From positions 62,001 through 126,000 of the forward strand of contig NZ_SLYB01000001.1 of NCBI RefSeq assembly GCF_004340985.1: a DNA stretch of 64,000 nucleotides, given 5' to 3'. Position 1 is the first letter of the stretch; each line of letters starts with the position of its first letter. The notes beneath the pieces were generated by a model. That model was not told where the DNA came from and did no database searches. It saw only the letters and a program-made list of their open reading frames with translations. This DNA is from Cricetibacter osteomyelitidis (GTDB lineage Bacteria; Pseudomonadota; Gammaproteobacteria; Enterobacterales; Pasteurellaceae). This document shows, one piece after another, positions 10,362 through 19,018 of this stretch. A program made the translations under genes and the position numbers.

Positions 10362-11314
10362 TGACAGAACAGGAAAATGTACGATACACCGCCAAAATCG
10401 GCTATGATCCTAAATTTCTGAAAGCGTTTTTATTGCCGAAATATTGGGGGGTATGGCTGGGCGTATTGGGTTTGGTGTTATTAGGTTTAATGCCGTTTCG
10501 TTGGCGTGATTGGTTTGCCGGAAAAATCGGTTTATTAGCAGCTAAATTAGCGAAAAAACCACGCCATAAAGCCCGTGTGAATTTGCAATATTGCTTCCCG
10601 CAGTGGAGCGATGAAAAGCGGGAGCAAGTGATTGATGAAATGTTTGTGACGTTAGCTCAGGTTATGTTAGGCATCGGCGAAATTGCGATTCGTTCGGCAA
10701 AACATTTGCAAAAACGCAGCCGATTTATCGGTCTTGAACATATTCGGCAGGCTAAAGCGGACGGACATAATATTATTTTAATGGTGCCGCACGGTTGGGC
10801 AATAGATGCCTCGGGTATTATTCTGCATACCCACGGTATGCCGATGACTGCAATGTATAACCCGCACCGAAATCCGTTAGTAGATTGGTTATGGAATCGC
10901 ACCCGTGAACGTTTCGGCGGTAAAATGCACGCTCGTCAAAACGGTATAAAACCTTTTTTGCAATCCATTAAACAAGGCAATATGGGTTATTATCTGCCGG
11001 ACGAAGATTATGGTGCGAAACTGAGTGAATTTGTGAATTTTTTTGCTACCTATAAAGCGACTTTACCTGGATTAAATAAAATGGCGAAATTATCGAAATC
11101 TGTGGTTATCCCCATGTTTCCTCGTTATAACGCCAAAAACGGTTTATATGAAATGGAAATTCATCCGCCGTTGGAACTTAGCGATGATCCGCAACAATCC
11201 GCCCGTGCCATGAATGTGGAAATTGAACAATTTGTGATCCCGACACCGGAGCAATATGTGTGGATTTTACGGATCTTAAAAACCCGTCAAGACGGACAAG
11301 ATATTTATCAATAA
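10361..11314 (+). CDS. lpxM: Lipid A late acyltransferase (LpxM/MsbB family)
   Basis: Transfers a secondary acyl chain to Kdo2-lipid A at the inner face of the cytoplasmic membrane. The 317-residue length fits HtrB/MsbB-family enzymes. One N-terminal membrane anchor lies at about residues 28-45. The catalytic HX4D motif appears as HGWAID (His144, Asp149) within the typical VPHGWAIDASG context, which resembles LpxM more than LpxL. Further family features are YNPHRNPLVDW and YLPDEDYG. Start is coupled to the upstream permease gene by a one-base overlap. Whether it is the myristoyl- or lauroyl-transferring member is inferred. Confidence 0.9.
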   Translation: MTEQENVRYTAKIGYDPKFLKAFLLPKYWGVWLGVLGLVLLGLMPFRWRDWFAGKIGLLAAKLAKKPRHKARVNLQYCFPQWSDEKREQVIDEMFVTLAQVMLGIGEIAIRSAKHLQKRSRFIGLEHIRQAKADGHNIILMVPHGWAIDASGIILHTHGMPMTAMYNPHRNPLVDWLWNRTRERFGGKMHARQNGIKPFLQSIKQGNMGYYLPDEDYGAKLSEFVNFFATYKATLPGLNKMAKLSKSVVIPMFPRYNAKNGLYEMEIHPPLELSDDPQQSARAMNVEIEQFVIPTPEQYVWILRILKTRQDGQDIYQ

Positions 11315-11395
11315 GACTTGCAAAATAAACGAATATTCTCTACATTTAAGCGTTTTAAAAATTTAACAAAATCAACCGCACTTTGAGTGATTAGT

Positions 11396-11938
11396 ATGAA
11401 CGAACAACTAAATTTAATTAAATCATCTATTAAATCTATTCCCGATTATCCGCAAGCTGGGATTATTTTCCGTGATATCACCAGTCTTTTAGAAGTGCCG
11501 CAAGCTTTCAAAGCGGTGGTGGATTTGACCGTGGCACATTATAAAGATCGAGGTATTAATAAAGTCTTAGGGACGGAATCCCGTGGTTTTATTTTTGGTG
11601 CACCTATCGCATTAGCGTTAAATTGTCCCTTTGTATTGGTACGTAAACCGAATAAATTGCCTCGAGAAACGATTTCTCAACGCTATCAGTTAGAATATGG
11701 TGAAGATACGTTAGAAATTCATACGGATTCGATTAAAATTGATGATAACGTATTGATTATTGACGATTTATTAGCAACCGGCGGTACAGTAGAAGCAACG
11801 GTGAAATTAGTACAACGTTTGGGCGGAAGTGTAAAAAATGCCGCTTTTGTCATCAACTTGCCGGATTTAGGCGGTGAGCAACGCTTACGTAATTTAGGTG
11901 TCGAGCCCTTTACTTTAGTGGATTTTGCCGGACATTAA
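11396..11938 (+). CDS. apt: Adenine phosphoribosyltransferase
   Basis: Purine salvage enzyme converting adenine and PRPP to AMP in the cytoplasm. I chose ATG 11396 instead of the upstream in-frame GTG 11387, giving 180 residues, the usual size. The PRPP-binding signature [13 protein letters not shown] lies at about residues 118-130; the N-terminal [18 protein letters not shown] and the GFIFGAPIA segment are typical of APRT. A USS (11376-11384) occupies the short upstream spacer. dnaX follows 27 bp later; apt-dnaX is a common gamma-proteobacterial pairing and the two are probably co-transcribed. Confidence 0.96.
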   Translation: MNEQLNLIKSSIKSIPDYPQAGIIFRDITSLLEVPQAFKAVVDLTVAHYKDRGINKVLGTESRGFIFGAPIALALNCPFVLVRKPNKLPRETISQRYQLEYGEDTLEIHTDSIKIDDNVLIIDDLLATGGTVEATVKLVQRLGGSVKNAAFVINLPDLGGEQRLRNLGVEPFTLVDFAGH

Positions 11939-11965
11939 TTTTCACATATAACAAAAAGGATAAGT

Positions 11966-13966
11966 ATGAGCTATCAGGTTTTGGCCCGCAAATGGCGGCC
12001 GAAAAAGTTCTCTGAAGTGGTGGGGCAGCAACATATTTTGACTGCACTGGCAAACGGTTTGAAAGAAAACCGCCTGCATCATGCTTATCTTTTTTCTGGT
12101 ACAAGGGGCGTAGGGAAAACTTCCATTGCCCGCTTATTTGCCAAAGGGTTAAATTGTGTGCACGGTGTTACTGCGGAACCTTGTGGTGAATGTGCTCATT
12201 GTAAAGCCATTGAAGAAGGCAGTTTTATCGATCTAATCGAAATCGATGCGGCATCTCGTACCAAAGTGGAAGATACCCGTGAATTGTTGGATAACGTACA
12301 ATATAAACCGGTGCAAGGGCGTTATAAAGTCTATCTGATTGACGAAGTGCATATGCTTTCCCGTCATTCTTTCAATGCGTTGTTGAAAACGTTGGAAGAA
12401 CCGCCGGAATATGTGAAATTCCTGTTGGCGACCACCGATCCGCAGAAATTGCCGATTACGATTTTATCCCGCTGTATGCAATTTCATTTGAAGGCATTGG
12501 ATCAATCGCAAATTGCTCAGCATTTAGATTATATTCTTACACAAGAAAAAATTCCTTTTGAATCCACCGCACTTGATAAATTGGCAAAAGCCGCACAGGG
12601 CAGTATTCGCGATTCTTTGAGTTTGACGGATCAGGCCATTGTCATGAGCAACGGCAATATCACGACGGAAGTAGTGAATACTATGCTGGGATTGTTAGAT
12701 GATGAACAACCCATTGAAATTGTACGAGCTTTGCAACAGGCTAACGGCGAAGCCTTAATGACGGCCATTCAAAAAGCGGCGGATCGCGGCGTGGATTGGG
12801 AACAGTTATTGGTTGAAACGGCTTCTGTACTGCATCAAATTGCAATGCAACAATTATTACCGCAAAATAATGTGAATGACGGTAATCAAATCAGTTTTTT
12901 GGCTAGCCATATTTCGCCGGAAGATGTGCAATTATTCTATCAAATCATCGTGTTAGGCCGAAAAGAATTAGCCTTGGCACCGGATCGTCGTGCCGGTGTG
13001 GAAATGACTTTATTACGGGCGCTGGCATTTCACCCAAAGTCCGTGAGTGCAACCGCTGAGATTCGGCTTGCACAGCCTTCAATAACACAAAACGCAAATA
13101 ATTCAGTAAAAAGTGCGGTCAAAAATACACAAAATTTAGTGGATATGCCGGTTATTTCTGACGGTAAAATCACCAAACCGAGTCAGTCCATAGGGTTGGC
13201 CGCATTAGAGCAATTACAGAAACTCAACAGTCAAACCGCTCAGGAACCGTCACCGCAAAAGGAAGCGAAAGTCACTGAATTACCGGTGGTCTCGACTCCC
13301 CCAAAGCGTAAAACCGGTACGGATTTGCTTGAACGTTTTGCTAAGTTAGCAACACAGAACAGCCAATCGGATAAGGGCACATCGTCGATATCGGAAACGA
13401 CGGCGGATGATTCGGTCGGCAATGATAATGATGAAATTGAGTCTGATGAAAATTATCGCTGGGAGTGGAGTAATCCTGAATTGGCAAAAGACGTGGAGCA
13501 GATTCGCCCGTCAGAAATTAAACAGGCTATTTTAAATAAACGCACACCGGAATTGGTTGCAAAGATCTTGATGTTATCTGAGGCTAAAGATCCTTGGGAA
13601 AAAACTATCAGCGATTTAGGGCTAGATAAATTAGTAAAGCAATTGGCGTTAAATTCAGTTATTTTACAGCAAACGGATTCTGAAATTAAATTAGGATTGC
13701 GTTCTTCTCAAGCTCATTTAAATAAAGAGTCATCAGTGGCATTTTTACAAAATGCCTTGAGCGAACATTATCAAAAACAGATGCAGGTTTCGGTGGAAAT
13801 TTATGATGAGCAAGGCCAATTAACCCCGCTGGAAAATCGTCGTCAGATTTATTTGGAACTAAGAGAACAGGCTAGAATAGATTTACAGCAAGATGAAAAA
13901 TTAAAAATGCTGGAACAAGAATTTGACGGGAAATTAGATTTAAGCAGTATTGTGCCAAACGGCTAA
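11966..13966 (+). CDS. dnaX: DNA polymerase III tau (and gamma) subunit
   Basis: Clamp-loader ATPase that organises the replisome. 666 residues. Walker A GTRGVGKTS is at 45-53, the zinc knuckle has Cys64, Cys73, Cys76 and Cys79, Walker B is LIDEVHML, and the sensor motif is LSRCMQF. The region from about 350 to 500 is a low-complexity linker containing a USS (around 13111), followed by the tau-specific C-terminal domain. I looked for the E. coli-type A-AAA-AAG slippery stretch at the gamma/tau boundary and did not see it, so production of a short gamma form by that mechanism is not supported. The stop codon abuts a USS hairpin shared with rnb. Confidence 0.97.
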   Translation: MSYQVLARKWRPKKFSEVVGQQHILTALANGLKENRLHHAYLFSGTRGVGKTSIARLFAKGLNCVHGVTAEPCGECAHCKAIEEGSFIDLIEIDAASRTKVEDTRELLDNVQYKPVQGRYKVYLIDEVHMLSRHSFNALLKTLEEPPEYVKFLLATTDPQKLPITILSRCMQFHLKALDQSQIAQHLDYILTQEKIPFESTALDKLAKAAQGSIRDSLSLTDQAIVMSNGNITTEVVNTMLGLLDDEQPIEIVRALQQANGEALMTAIQKAADRGVDWEQLLVETASVLHQIAMQQLLPQNNVNDGNQISFLASHISPEDVQLFYQIIVLGRKELALAPDRRAGVEMTLLRALAFHPKSVSATAEIRLAQPSITQNANNSVKSAVKNTQNLVDMPVISDGKITKPSQSIGLAALEQLQKLNSQTAQEPSPQKEAKVTELPVVSTPPKRKTGTDLLERFAKLATQNSQSDKGTSSISETTADDSVGNDNDEIESDENYRWEWSNPELAKDVEQIRPSEIKQAILNKRTPELVAKILMLSEAKDPWEKTISDLGLDKLVKQLALNSVILQQTDSEIKLGLRSSQAHLNKESSVAFLQNALSEHYQKQMQVSVEIYDEQGQLTPLENRRQIYLELREQARIDLQQDEKLKMLEQEFDGKLDLSSIVPNG

Positions 13967-13998
13967 AAAAGTGCGGTGAGAATCCACCGCACTTTTTT
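13965..13998. terminator. Bidirectional USS-pair terminator between dnaX and rnb
   Basis: Two uptake signal sequences face each other and form a 14-bp perfect stem (13965-13978 with 13985-13998, loop of 6). It is flanked by an A-run on the left and a T-run on the right, so it can terminate transcription in both directions. The stem overlaps the last base of the dnaX stop and the end of the rnb stop; it fills the whole spacer. Confidence 0.9.
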
Positions 13999-15977
13999 TA
14001 TAACACCACATTTCCTACGATACTGCGGGTTTCCACTTTCACTTCCGTTAAGCGGACTTTGACAATATCCCCGATTTTGTAAGCCCGTTCGCCTTTGATG
14101 TATAGAGCGAGTTCATCGGTATTGACAAGCATTTCGTCTTTGTTATTGTGCAATGTGGATGCCGGAATAAACATACCGGCGCCGTTTTCTAATAACAATA
14201 CACGCAAACCGCCACGCATTATATCCACCACTTCTGCATCAAATTCCGGTTTTTGTTCAACCTGTTCATTTAAGTAAATGCTGTATAGCCAATCAGAAAT
14301 ATCACGTTCTACTAAACGATTTTGACGGCGTGCTTCTTGCAAACGAATTAATACGCTGTCTTCCGGTTTGTGACAAGATTGATTGGTGATACAGGCTTTA
14401 ATTAAACGATGGTTCACCATATCGGAATATTTACGAATCGGTGATGTCCAAGTGGCATAGCCTTGCAAACCTAAACCAAAGTGCGGTGCGTTTTCTGATT
14501 TAAATTCCGCAAAAGTTAAGAAGCGGAGTAAACGGTATTCCATATAATCGGATGCCAACGGTTCGATATCGTGACGCATACGACAATAGCCGTCCAATGT
14601 GGCTAAATTTTCCGGCGAATAACGTTCCGTTAAGGATTCTCGATTTTCATCATTGGCTAAATTTGCCAATAAGAATTGTTGGGCATTCGGCAAGAATTTT
14701 GCCTCAAAACCACTGTGAGTATTGAAAATTCCGCAGTGAGCATTTTCATCTAAATATTGTGCCGCACAAATGTTGGCGATAATCATTGATTCTTCGACGA
14801 TTTGGTTGGCAATGCGTCGGTATTCCGCTTTGATTTCTTTGATCTTGCCATTTTCTTCTAAGATAAATGAATAATCCGGTTTTTCGCGGAATAACAACGA
14901 ATGAGTTTTACGCCAGTTTACGCGAGCCAGCGTAAATTGGTGCAGCCAGTCAATTTGCTGTTTGATGTCGGCGGTTTCAGGCTGCCAACTGTCAGATTGA
15001 TTTTCCAAATAATCAGACACCTTGTTATAAGTCAGTTTGCCTTTCGATTCCACCATGGCGGAGATAAAATGCGGTTTAGCAGAGATGTTGCCCTGTAAAT
15101 CCGTTTCAATATAACACACTAACGCCGGACGAGCCTCATTGGCTACTAAAGAACAAATATTATCCGACAGTTCCCGCGGTAGCATTGGAATATTAAAGCC
15201 CGGCAAATAATTGGTGAAACAGCGCTGTTTGGCATCTTTTTCGATTTGCGTATTTAGGGCAATATAAGCCGTTGGATCGGCAATGGCCACCACTAATTTC
15301 CAACCGATTTGTTCACCGTTCTGATTAATCGGTTCGATATATAAAGCATCGTCCATATCTTGCGTGCTTTCGCTGTCGATGGTGACGAAATGAAGTGCGG
15401 TCAAATCTTCGCGAGTTTGTTGATCCAACATTTCATAATGATCTGCACCTTGCACCGGATAACGGGATTGTTCATGACGAGCCAGTGTTACCCACCAAGG
15501 GGCGAAATTGTCCTCAGCATGGCAAATAAATTGGTTGATCTGCGCAAAGAAAAAGCGATCATCGCGTAACGGATGCGTTTTTAGACTTGCAACCACCCAA
15601 TCACCTTCTTTTAACTCTTCTTTAACAGATTTGTTTTTATTGGCACCAATAGGTTGATTAATCAGCGGATGATCCACCAATACCTGTAATTTATTGTCTT
15701 TATTAAACCGCACTTTGCCGATAAAACGGGTCAGCATCGGTTCGAGTAATTCATCCGGTTCTACCTGTTCTTTATCATTGATAGTTTCAATAGAAGCACG
15801 GATTTTGTCGCCATGCATGACTTTTTTCATTGCCGCAGGCGGAATAAAATAACTTTTTTTATCGGTTTCTAAAAAACCGAAAGCCTTATCAGAACATTTC
15901 ACTACGCCTTCCACAAAGGTTTTGCTGTCGTGAATTTGTTGCTTGAGTTGAGCGAGTAGGGGATTATCTTGGAACAT
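13998..15977 (-). CDS. rnb: Exoribonuclease II
   Basis: Processive 3'-5' single-strand exoribonuclease acting in mRNA decay. 659 residues, slightly longer than E. coli RNase II. Cold-shock-like domains occupy the N-terminal third, the RNB catalytic core carries the acidic cluster FVTIDSESTQDMDDALY (the Asp residues bind Mg2+), and YATWTSPIRKYSDMVNHRL marks the core end. A C-terminal S1 domain closes the protein. The gene lies downstream of fabI on the same strand across a 77-bp spacer with a strong hairpin. It is convergent with dnaX. Confidence 0.96.
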   Translation of the reverse strand: MFQDNPLLAQLKQQIHDSKTFVEGVVKCSDKAFGFLETDKKSYFIPPAAMKKVMHGDKIRASIETINDKEQVEPDELLEPMLTRFIGKVRFNKDNKLQVLVDHPLINQPIGANKNKSVKEELKEGDWVVASLKTHPLRDDRFFFAQINQFICHAEDNFAPWWVTLARHEQSRYPVQGADHYEMLDQQTREDLTALHFVTIDSESTQDMDDALYIEPINQNGEQIGWKLVVAIADPTAYIALNTQIEKDAKQRCFTNYLPGFNIPMLPRELSDNICSLVANEARPALVCYIETDLQGNISAKPHFISAMVESKGKLTYNKVSDYLENQSDSWQPETADIKQQIDWLHQFTLARVNWRKTHSLLFREKPDYSFILEENGKIKEIKAEYRRIANQIVEESMIIANICAAQYLDENAHCGIFNTHSGFEAKFLPNAQQFLLANLANDENRESLTERYSPENLATLDGYCRMRHDIEPLASDYMEYRLLRFLTFAEFKSENAPHFGLGLQGYATWTSPIRKYSDMVNHRLIKACITNQSCHKPEDSVLIRLQEARRQNRLVERDISDWLYSIYLNEQVEQKPEFDAEVVDIMRGGLRVLLLENGAGMFIPASTLHNNKDEMLVNTDELALYIKGERAYKIGDIVKVRLTEVKVETRSIVGNVVL

Positions 15978-16005
15978 AATAAGGTGATCTGAGATAGAAT
16001 GTTTA

Positions 16006-16026
16006 GGACGGCATAATATGCCGTCC
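16006..16026 (-). terminator. Hairpin between fabI and rnb
   Basis: GGACGGCA pairs with TGCCGTCC (16006-16013/16019-16026) around a 5-base loop; the stem can extend by two A-T pairs. It lies 29 bp after the fabI stop and about 30 bp before the rnb start. No strong T-run follows on the minus strand, so it may be a weak terminator, an attenuator or an mRNA end-stabiliser. Confidence 0.5.
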
Positions 16027-16054
16027 GTAAATGATTAATAAATGTTGTTGTCAA

Positions 16055-16837
16055 TTAATCTAAATTTGCCATTGCAGTAATGCTGAATCCTGCATCAACG
16101 TGAACCACTTCACCAGTGATACCGCCAGATAAGTCAGAGCATAAGAATGCCGCAGAGTTACCTACATCATCAATGGTTACACAACGACCTAACGGTGCGG
16201 TTTTTTCGAAAGTCGCCAACATTTTTTTGAAATCTTTAATACCGGAAGCGGCTAAAGTGCGGATTGGACCCGCAGAAATTGCATTCACACGAATACCTTC
16301 TTTACCCATATCCGCTGCCATTACACGGGTTGCCGCTTCAAGCGATGCTTTTGCCAAACACATTACGTTGTAGTTTGGAATCGCACGTTCTGCACCTAAA
16401 TAAGAAAGGGTCAATAATGCCGCACCTTCGTTTAACATCGGACGAGCTGTTTGAGCCATTGCTACAAAGCTGTATGCACTGATGTCGTGAGCGATTTTAT
16501 AACCTTCGCGAGTCGCAGCGTTTACATAATCGCCTTCTAACTGATCTGCCGGAGCAAAACCGATAGCGTGTACGAAACCGTCAAATTTTTCCCATACTTT
16601 ACCTAACTCGACAAAGCAGTTTGTGATGCTTTCATCCGTCGCTACATCTAACGGCAACACGATATCAGAACCAAATTCTTGAGCGAATTCTTCGACGCGA
16701 CCTTTTAATTTATCGTTTAAATAAGTGAAAGCCAATTCCGCACCTTCACGTTTCATTGCTTTTGCGATACCGTAAGCGATAGAACGATTGCTTGCCAAAC
16801 CAGTAATTAAAATACGTTTATTTGTTAGAAAACCCAT
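16055..16837 (-). CDS. fabI: Enoyl-ACP reductase (NADH)
   Basis: Last step of the fatty-acid elongation cycle; a soluble short-chain dehydrogenase-fold tetramer and the triclosan target. 260 residues, the usual size. The N-terminal dinucleotide-binding segment is [27 protein letters not shown] in two parts, and the active-site Tyr/Lys segment reads [15 protein letters not shown] followed by [10 protein letters not shown]. The residue after the Met corresponding to E. coli Met159 is Cys, where E. coli has Gly; the catalytic Tyr and Lys are kept. An upstream TATACT-like -10 on the minus strand around 16890-16900 suggests its own promoter. Confidence 0.97.
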   Translation of the reverse strand: MGFLTNKRILITGLASNRSIAYGIAKAMKREGAELAFTYLNDKLKGRVEEFAQEFGSDIVLPLDVATDESITNCFVELGKVWEKFDGFVHAIGFAPADQLEGDYVNAATREGYKIAHDISAYSFVAMAQTARPMLNEGAALLTLSYLGAERAIPNYNVMCLAKASLEAATRVMAADMGKEGIRVNAISAGPIRTLAASGIKDFKKMLATFEKTAPLGRCVTIDDVGNSAAFLCSDLSGGITGEVVHVDAGFSITAMANLD

Positions 16838-17037
16838 TTTGTTGTCCTATTTATATTGTGTGGTTGTGTGTGATAAAAATTCTGCATAGTATAAGGGAAA
16901 ATTTAAATAACGGCAAATTTGTGCTGAATTTTGTGATCTACTTCATAAAATTGACAAAAGGTTACGGATTATATGAAGTAAAGCTGTACATTTATTAAAA
17001 TACTGCTAAGCTGACTAGGCTTATATAAGCGGTTATG

Positions 17038-17066
17038 CATAATCATAAGGATTTATTGTGATTATG
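17038..17066 (+). promoter_or_regulatory. Inverted repeat in the leader of the cold-shock gene
   Basis: CATAATCA (17038-17045) is repeated inverted as TGATTATG (17059-17066), 8 bp perfect with a 13-base loop, 34 bp before the start of the csp gene. Cold-shock mRNAs commonly carry structured leaders that change fold with temperature, but here this is only an inference. The rest of the 262-bp spacer (16838-17099) is plain AT-rich DNA carrying the divergent promoters. Confidence 0.4.
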
Positions 17067-17099
17067 ATGTTTTATTAATATGCAGTATTAGGAAATATT

Positions 17100-17309
17100 A
17101 TGTCCAGTATTAAAGGAACCGTAAAATGGTTCAACGATGCCAAAGGATTTGGTTTTTTACAAATTGAGAGCGGTGAAGATGTATTTGTGCATTTTTCTGC
17201 AATTAAGAGCGAAGGTTTTCGTACCTTAAAAGAAGGACAAGCAGTGTTATTCGATTTAGTTGATGATGCACGCGGTAAAAAAGCTGAAAACGTAACAGTG
17301 ATTGCTTAA
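17100..17309 (+). CDS. cspD: Cold-shock-domain protein (CspD-like)
   Basis: Small nucleic-acid-binding OB-fold protein of 69 residues. RNP1 (KGFGFL) and RNP2 (VFVHF) are intact, preceded by GTVKWFNDA. It binds single-stranded RNA/DNA in the cytoplasm as a chaperone. The symbol is given by resemblance to the single-domain csp genes of Pasteurellaceae; the cspA/C/D/E distinction is weak at this length. It is monocistronic, with an AT-rich leader upstream and a tRNA gene on the opposite strand downstream. Confidence 0.85.
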   Translation: MSSIKGTVKWFNDAKGFGFLQIESGEDVFVHFSAIKSEGFRTLKEGQAVLFDLVDDARGKKAENVTVIA

Positions 17310-17398
17310 TTTTTGTCGTTATAACTATAAATTGGTTGTTCATATGCCACTGCTTCCACAGAGTGGCTTAAAGTTGAAATGGAATTATGTAAAAAAAA

Positions 17399-17425
17399 CA
17401 CAGTCTTGTGAAACTGTGCCTTTTT
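17399..17425 (-). terminator. Terminator of tRNA-fMet (possibly also for the csp gene)
   Basis: CACAGT (17399-17404) pairs with ACTGTG (17413-17418). An A-run precedes it and CCTTTTT follows on the + strand, so it reads as a hairpin plus T-run in both directions. On the minus strand it sits just after the tRNA 3' end. A second weaker hairpin, GCCACT/AGTGGC, lies at about 17346-17367 without a T-run. Confidence 0.7.
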
Positions 17426-17432
17426 CTGTATC

Positions 17433-17509
17433 TGGTTGCGGGGGCCGGATTTGAACCGACGGCCTTCGGGTTATGAGCCCGACGAGCTACCAAGCTGCTC
17501 CACCCCGCG
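17433..17509 (-). tRNA. Initiator tRNA-fMet (CAU)
   Basis: 77-nt cloverleaf readable on the minus strand, with encoded CCA end. It starts CGCGGGG, and the first base C cannot pair with the A at position 72, the hallmark of the initiator. The anticodon stem contains the three G-C pairs GGG/CCC around CUCAUAA, and the T arm is GGTTCAAATCC. It resembles E. coli initiator tRNA nearly base for base. Confidence 0.98.
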
Positions 17510-17630
17510 TCTGAAACGGCGTGTTAATCAATGCCGTTGTTTTAGTGTTGCGTACTATACGCTTTTAAAATTTTATTGCAACAAAATTATCGAAAAAAAT
17601 ATTTGTTCGGCAAAAAATTAAACGATTTGT

Positions 17631-18581
17631 TTACTTTTTATCAACAATTAACGCTTTCATTAAAGCAATGTGTGCCTCATCATCATTTAAAGCCGGAATA
17701 TATTGATAAGAAGTTCCTCCTGCCGCCATGAAATATTCGCGGTTTTCTTGTTCTATTTCTTCCAAGGTTTCCAAACAATCCGCAGAAAATCCCGGACAAA
17801 TCACAGCTAATTTCTGAATTCCTTCTGACGGGTAGTTTTCAATGGCCTTATTAGTATAAGGTTGAAGCCATTCCTCTTTACCAAAATGGGATTGAAAACT
17901 CATTGCCCATTGATTTTCGGTTAAACCGAGTTGATTTACGACGGCAATCGTAGTTTGTTTACAATGTTCGCGATAATAGTCCCCGTTATTTTCGTAACGC
18001 AATGGAATACCGTGATAGGAAAACAGTAAAAATTCATCGGATTTTAACCGCACTTTAATGCTGTCAGCCAATGCTTTGATATAAAGCGGATGTTGTTGAT
18101 AGGAATGAATAAATTCAAACGGTACAATGTGGCGGTGTGTTGTCAGACTTTTAGCAAAGGCATCAAACACCGGCATTGTCGTTGTGCTGCTATATTGTGG
18201 ATAGAGCGGCAGCACAATAATTTTTTCTACCTTTTGTGCAATGAGCTTATCCATAGCACTTTGTATGGTCGGATTGCCGTAACTCATTCCGATTTCCACA
18301 ATATAATCGCTGCCTAAAGCCGATTGTAATTTTTGCTGCTGTTTTTGACTAAAAACCAACAATGGTGAACCTTGTTCCGTCCACACCGTTTGATATTTTT
18401 TAGCCACCCGCTTAGAGCGACGTGGCAAAATTATAGCATTTAATAAAAAAAGCCATTTTAAACGAGGAAGATCAACAATGCGGCGATCAGATAAAAATTC
18501 TTTTAAATAACGGGAAACCGCCCGTGGAGTAGGATCGTCCGGTGTGCCTAAATTTGCTAAAATAATGCCGATTTTTTTCAT
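17631..18581 (-). CDS. hemH: Ferrochelatase
   Basis: Inserts Fe2+ into protoporphyrin IX to make haem. 316 residues. It begins [24 protein letters not shown], carries the metal-site His in LLFSYHGIP, and has the later motif [14 protein letters not shown] (Cys residues and the conserved Glu). No other haem-synthesis gene lies in the window; related haem-requiring Haemophilus keep only this step, using imported porphyrin. It is the last gene of the minus-strand run ydiJ-menI-hemH, 10 bp after menI. Confidence 0.95.
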   Translation of the reverse strand: MKKIGIILANLGTPDDPTPRAVSRYLKEFLSDRRIVDLPRLKWLFLLNAIILPRRSKRVAKKYQTVWTEQGSPLLVFSQKQQQKLQSALGSDYIVEIGMSYGNPTIQSAMDKLIAQKVEKIIVLPLYPQYSSTTTMPVFDAFAKSLTTHRHIVPFEFIHSYQQHPLYIKALADSIKVRLKSDEFLLFSYHGIPLRYENNGDYYREHCKQTTIAVVNQLGLTENQWAMSFQSHFGKEEWLQPYTNKAIENYPSEGIQKLAVICPGFSADCLETLEEIEQENREYFMAAGGTSYQYIPALNDDEAHIALMKALIVDKK

Positions 18582-18591
18582 TGAAAGTTGA

Positions 18592-19014
18592 TTACCGTAT
18601 GTTGAGCACTGAAAGTGTCAGTCGCGAAATACAACATAGTTTATCTTGTTGATTGTAAATGTCAATTTGCCAAACTTGTAAACTGTTTCCTAATTTGATC
18701 GGACTGGCTTTAGCACGCACGAACCCTTCCCGCACAGGGCGTAAATGACTGGCATTAATTTCATTGCCTACCACGGTCTGATTTTCATCAACACAGCAAA
18801 ATCCCGCCATGGAACCTAGCGTTTCCGCCAATGCCACAGAGATACCGCCGTTTAAAAAGCCCATTGGTTGGATTGTGCGATAATCTACCGGCATTACGGC
18901 TTCTAAATAATCATCGCCGAATTTGGTGATTTCAATACCTAAATGTGCCGCCGCGGTGTTTTGATTAGTGCGGTTTAGCAGTTCAAGGTTGATATTTTTT
19001 TTCCAAATTGTCAT
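18592..19014 (-). CDS. menI: Hotdog-fold thioesterase, MenI/YdiI-like
   Basis: 140-residue hotdog protein of the YdiI family, whose E. coli member hydrolyses 1,4-dihydroxy-2-naphthoyl-CoA in menaquinone synthesis. The helix with the catalytic acid is present ([13 protein letters not shown]). The family LHGG motif appears here as LNGG, so a usually conserved His is Asn; I checked the codon (AAC, complement of 18850-18852). Activity may therefore be altered. Four bases separate it from ydiJ upstream and ten from hemH. The menaquinone role is inferred from family membership; menE at the other end of the window is consistent. Confidence 0.8.
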   Translation of the reverse strand: MTIWKKNINLELLNRTNQNTAAAHLGIEITKFGDDYLEAVMPVDYRTIQPMGFLNGGISVALAETLGSMAGFCCVDENQTVVGNEINASHLRPVREGFVRAKASPIKLGNSLQVWQIDIYNQQDKLCCISRLTLSVLNIR

Positions 19015-19018
19015 AACG

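Noticed and set aside
13100-13620. Programmed frameshift site in dnaX
   Set aside because: No A-AAA-AAG heptamer in frame; A-runs in this region are out of phase or lie in the tau-only domain.
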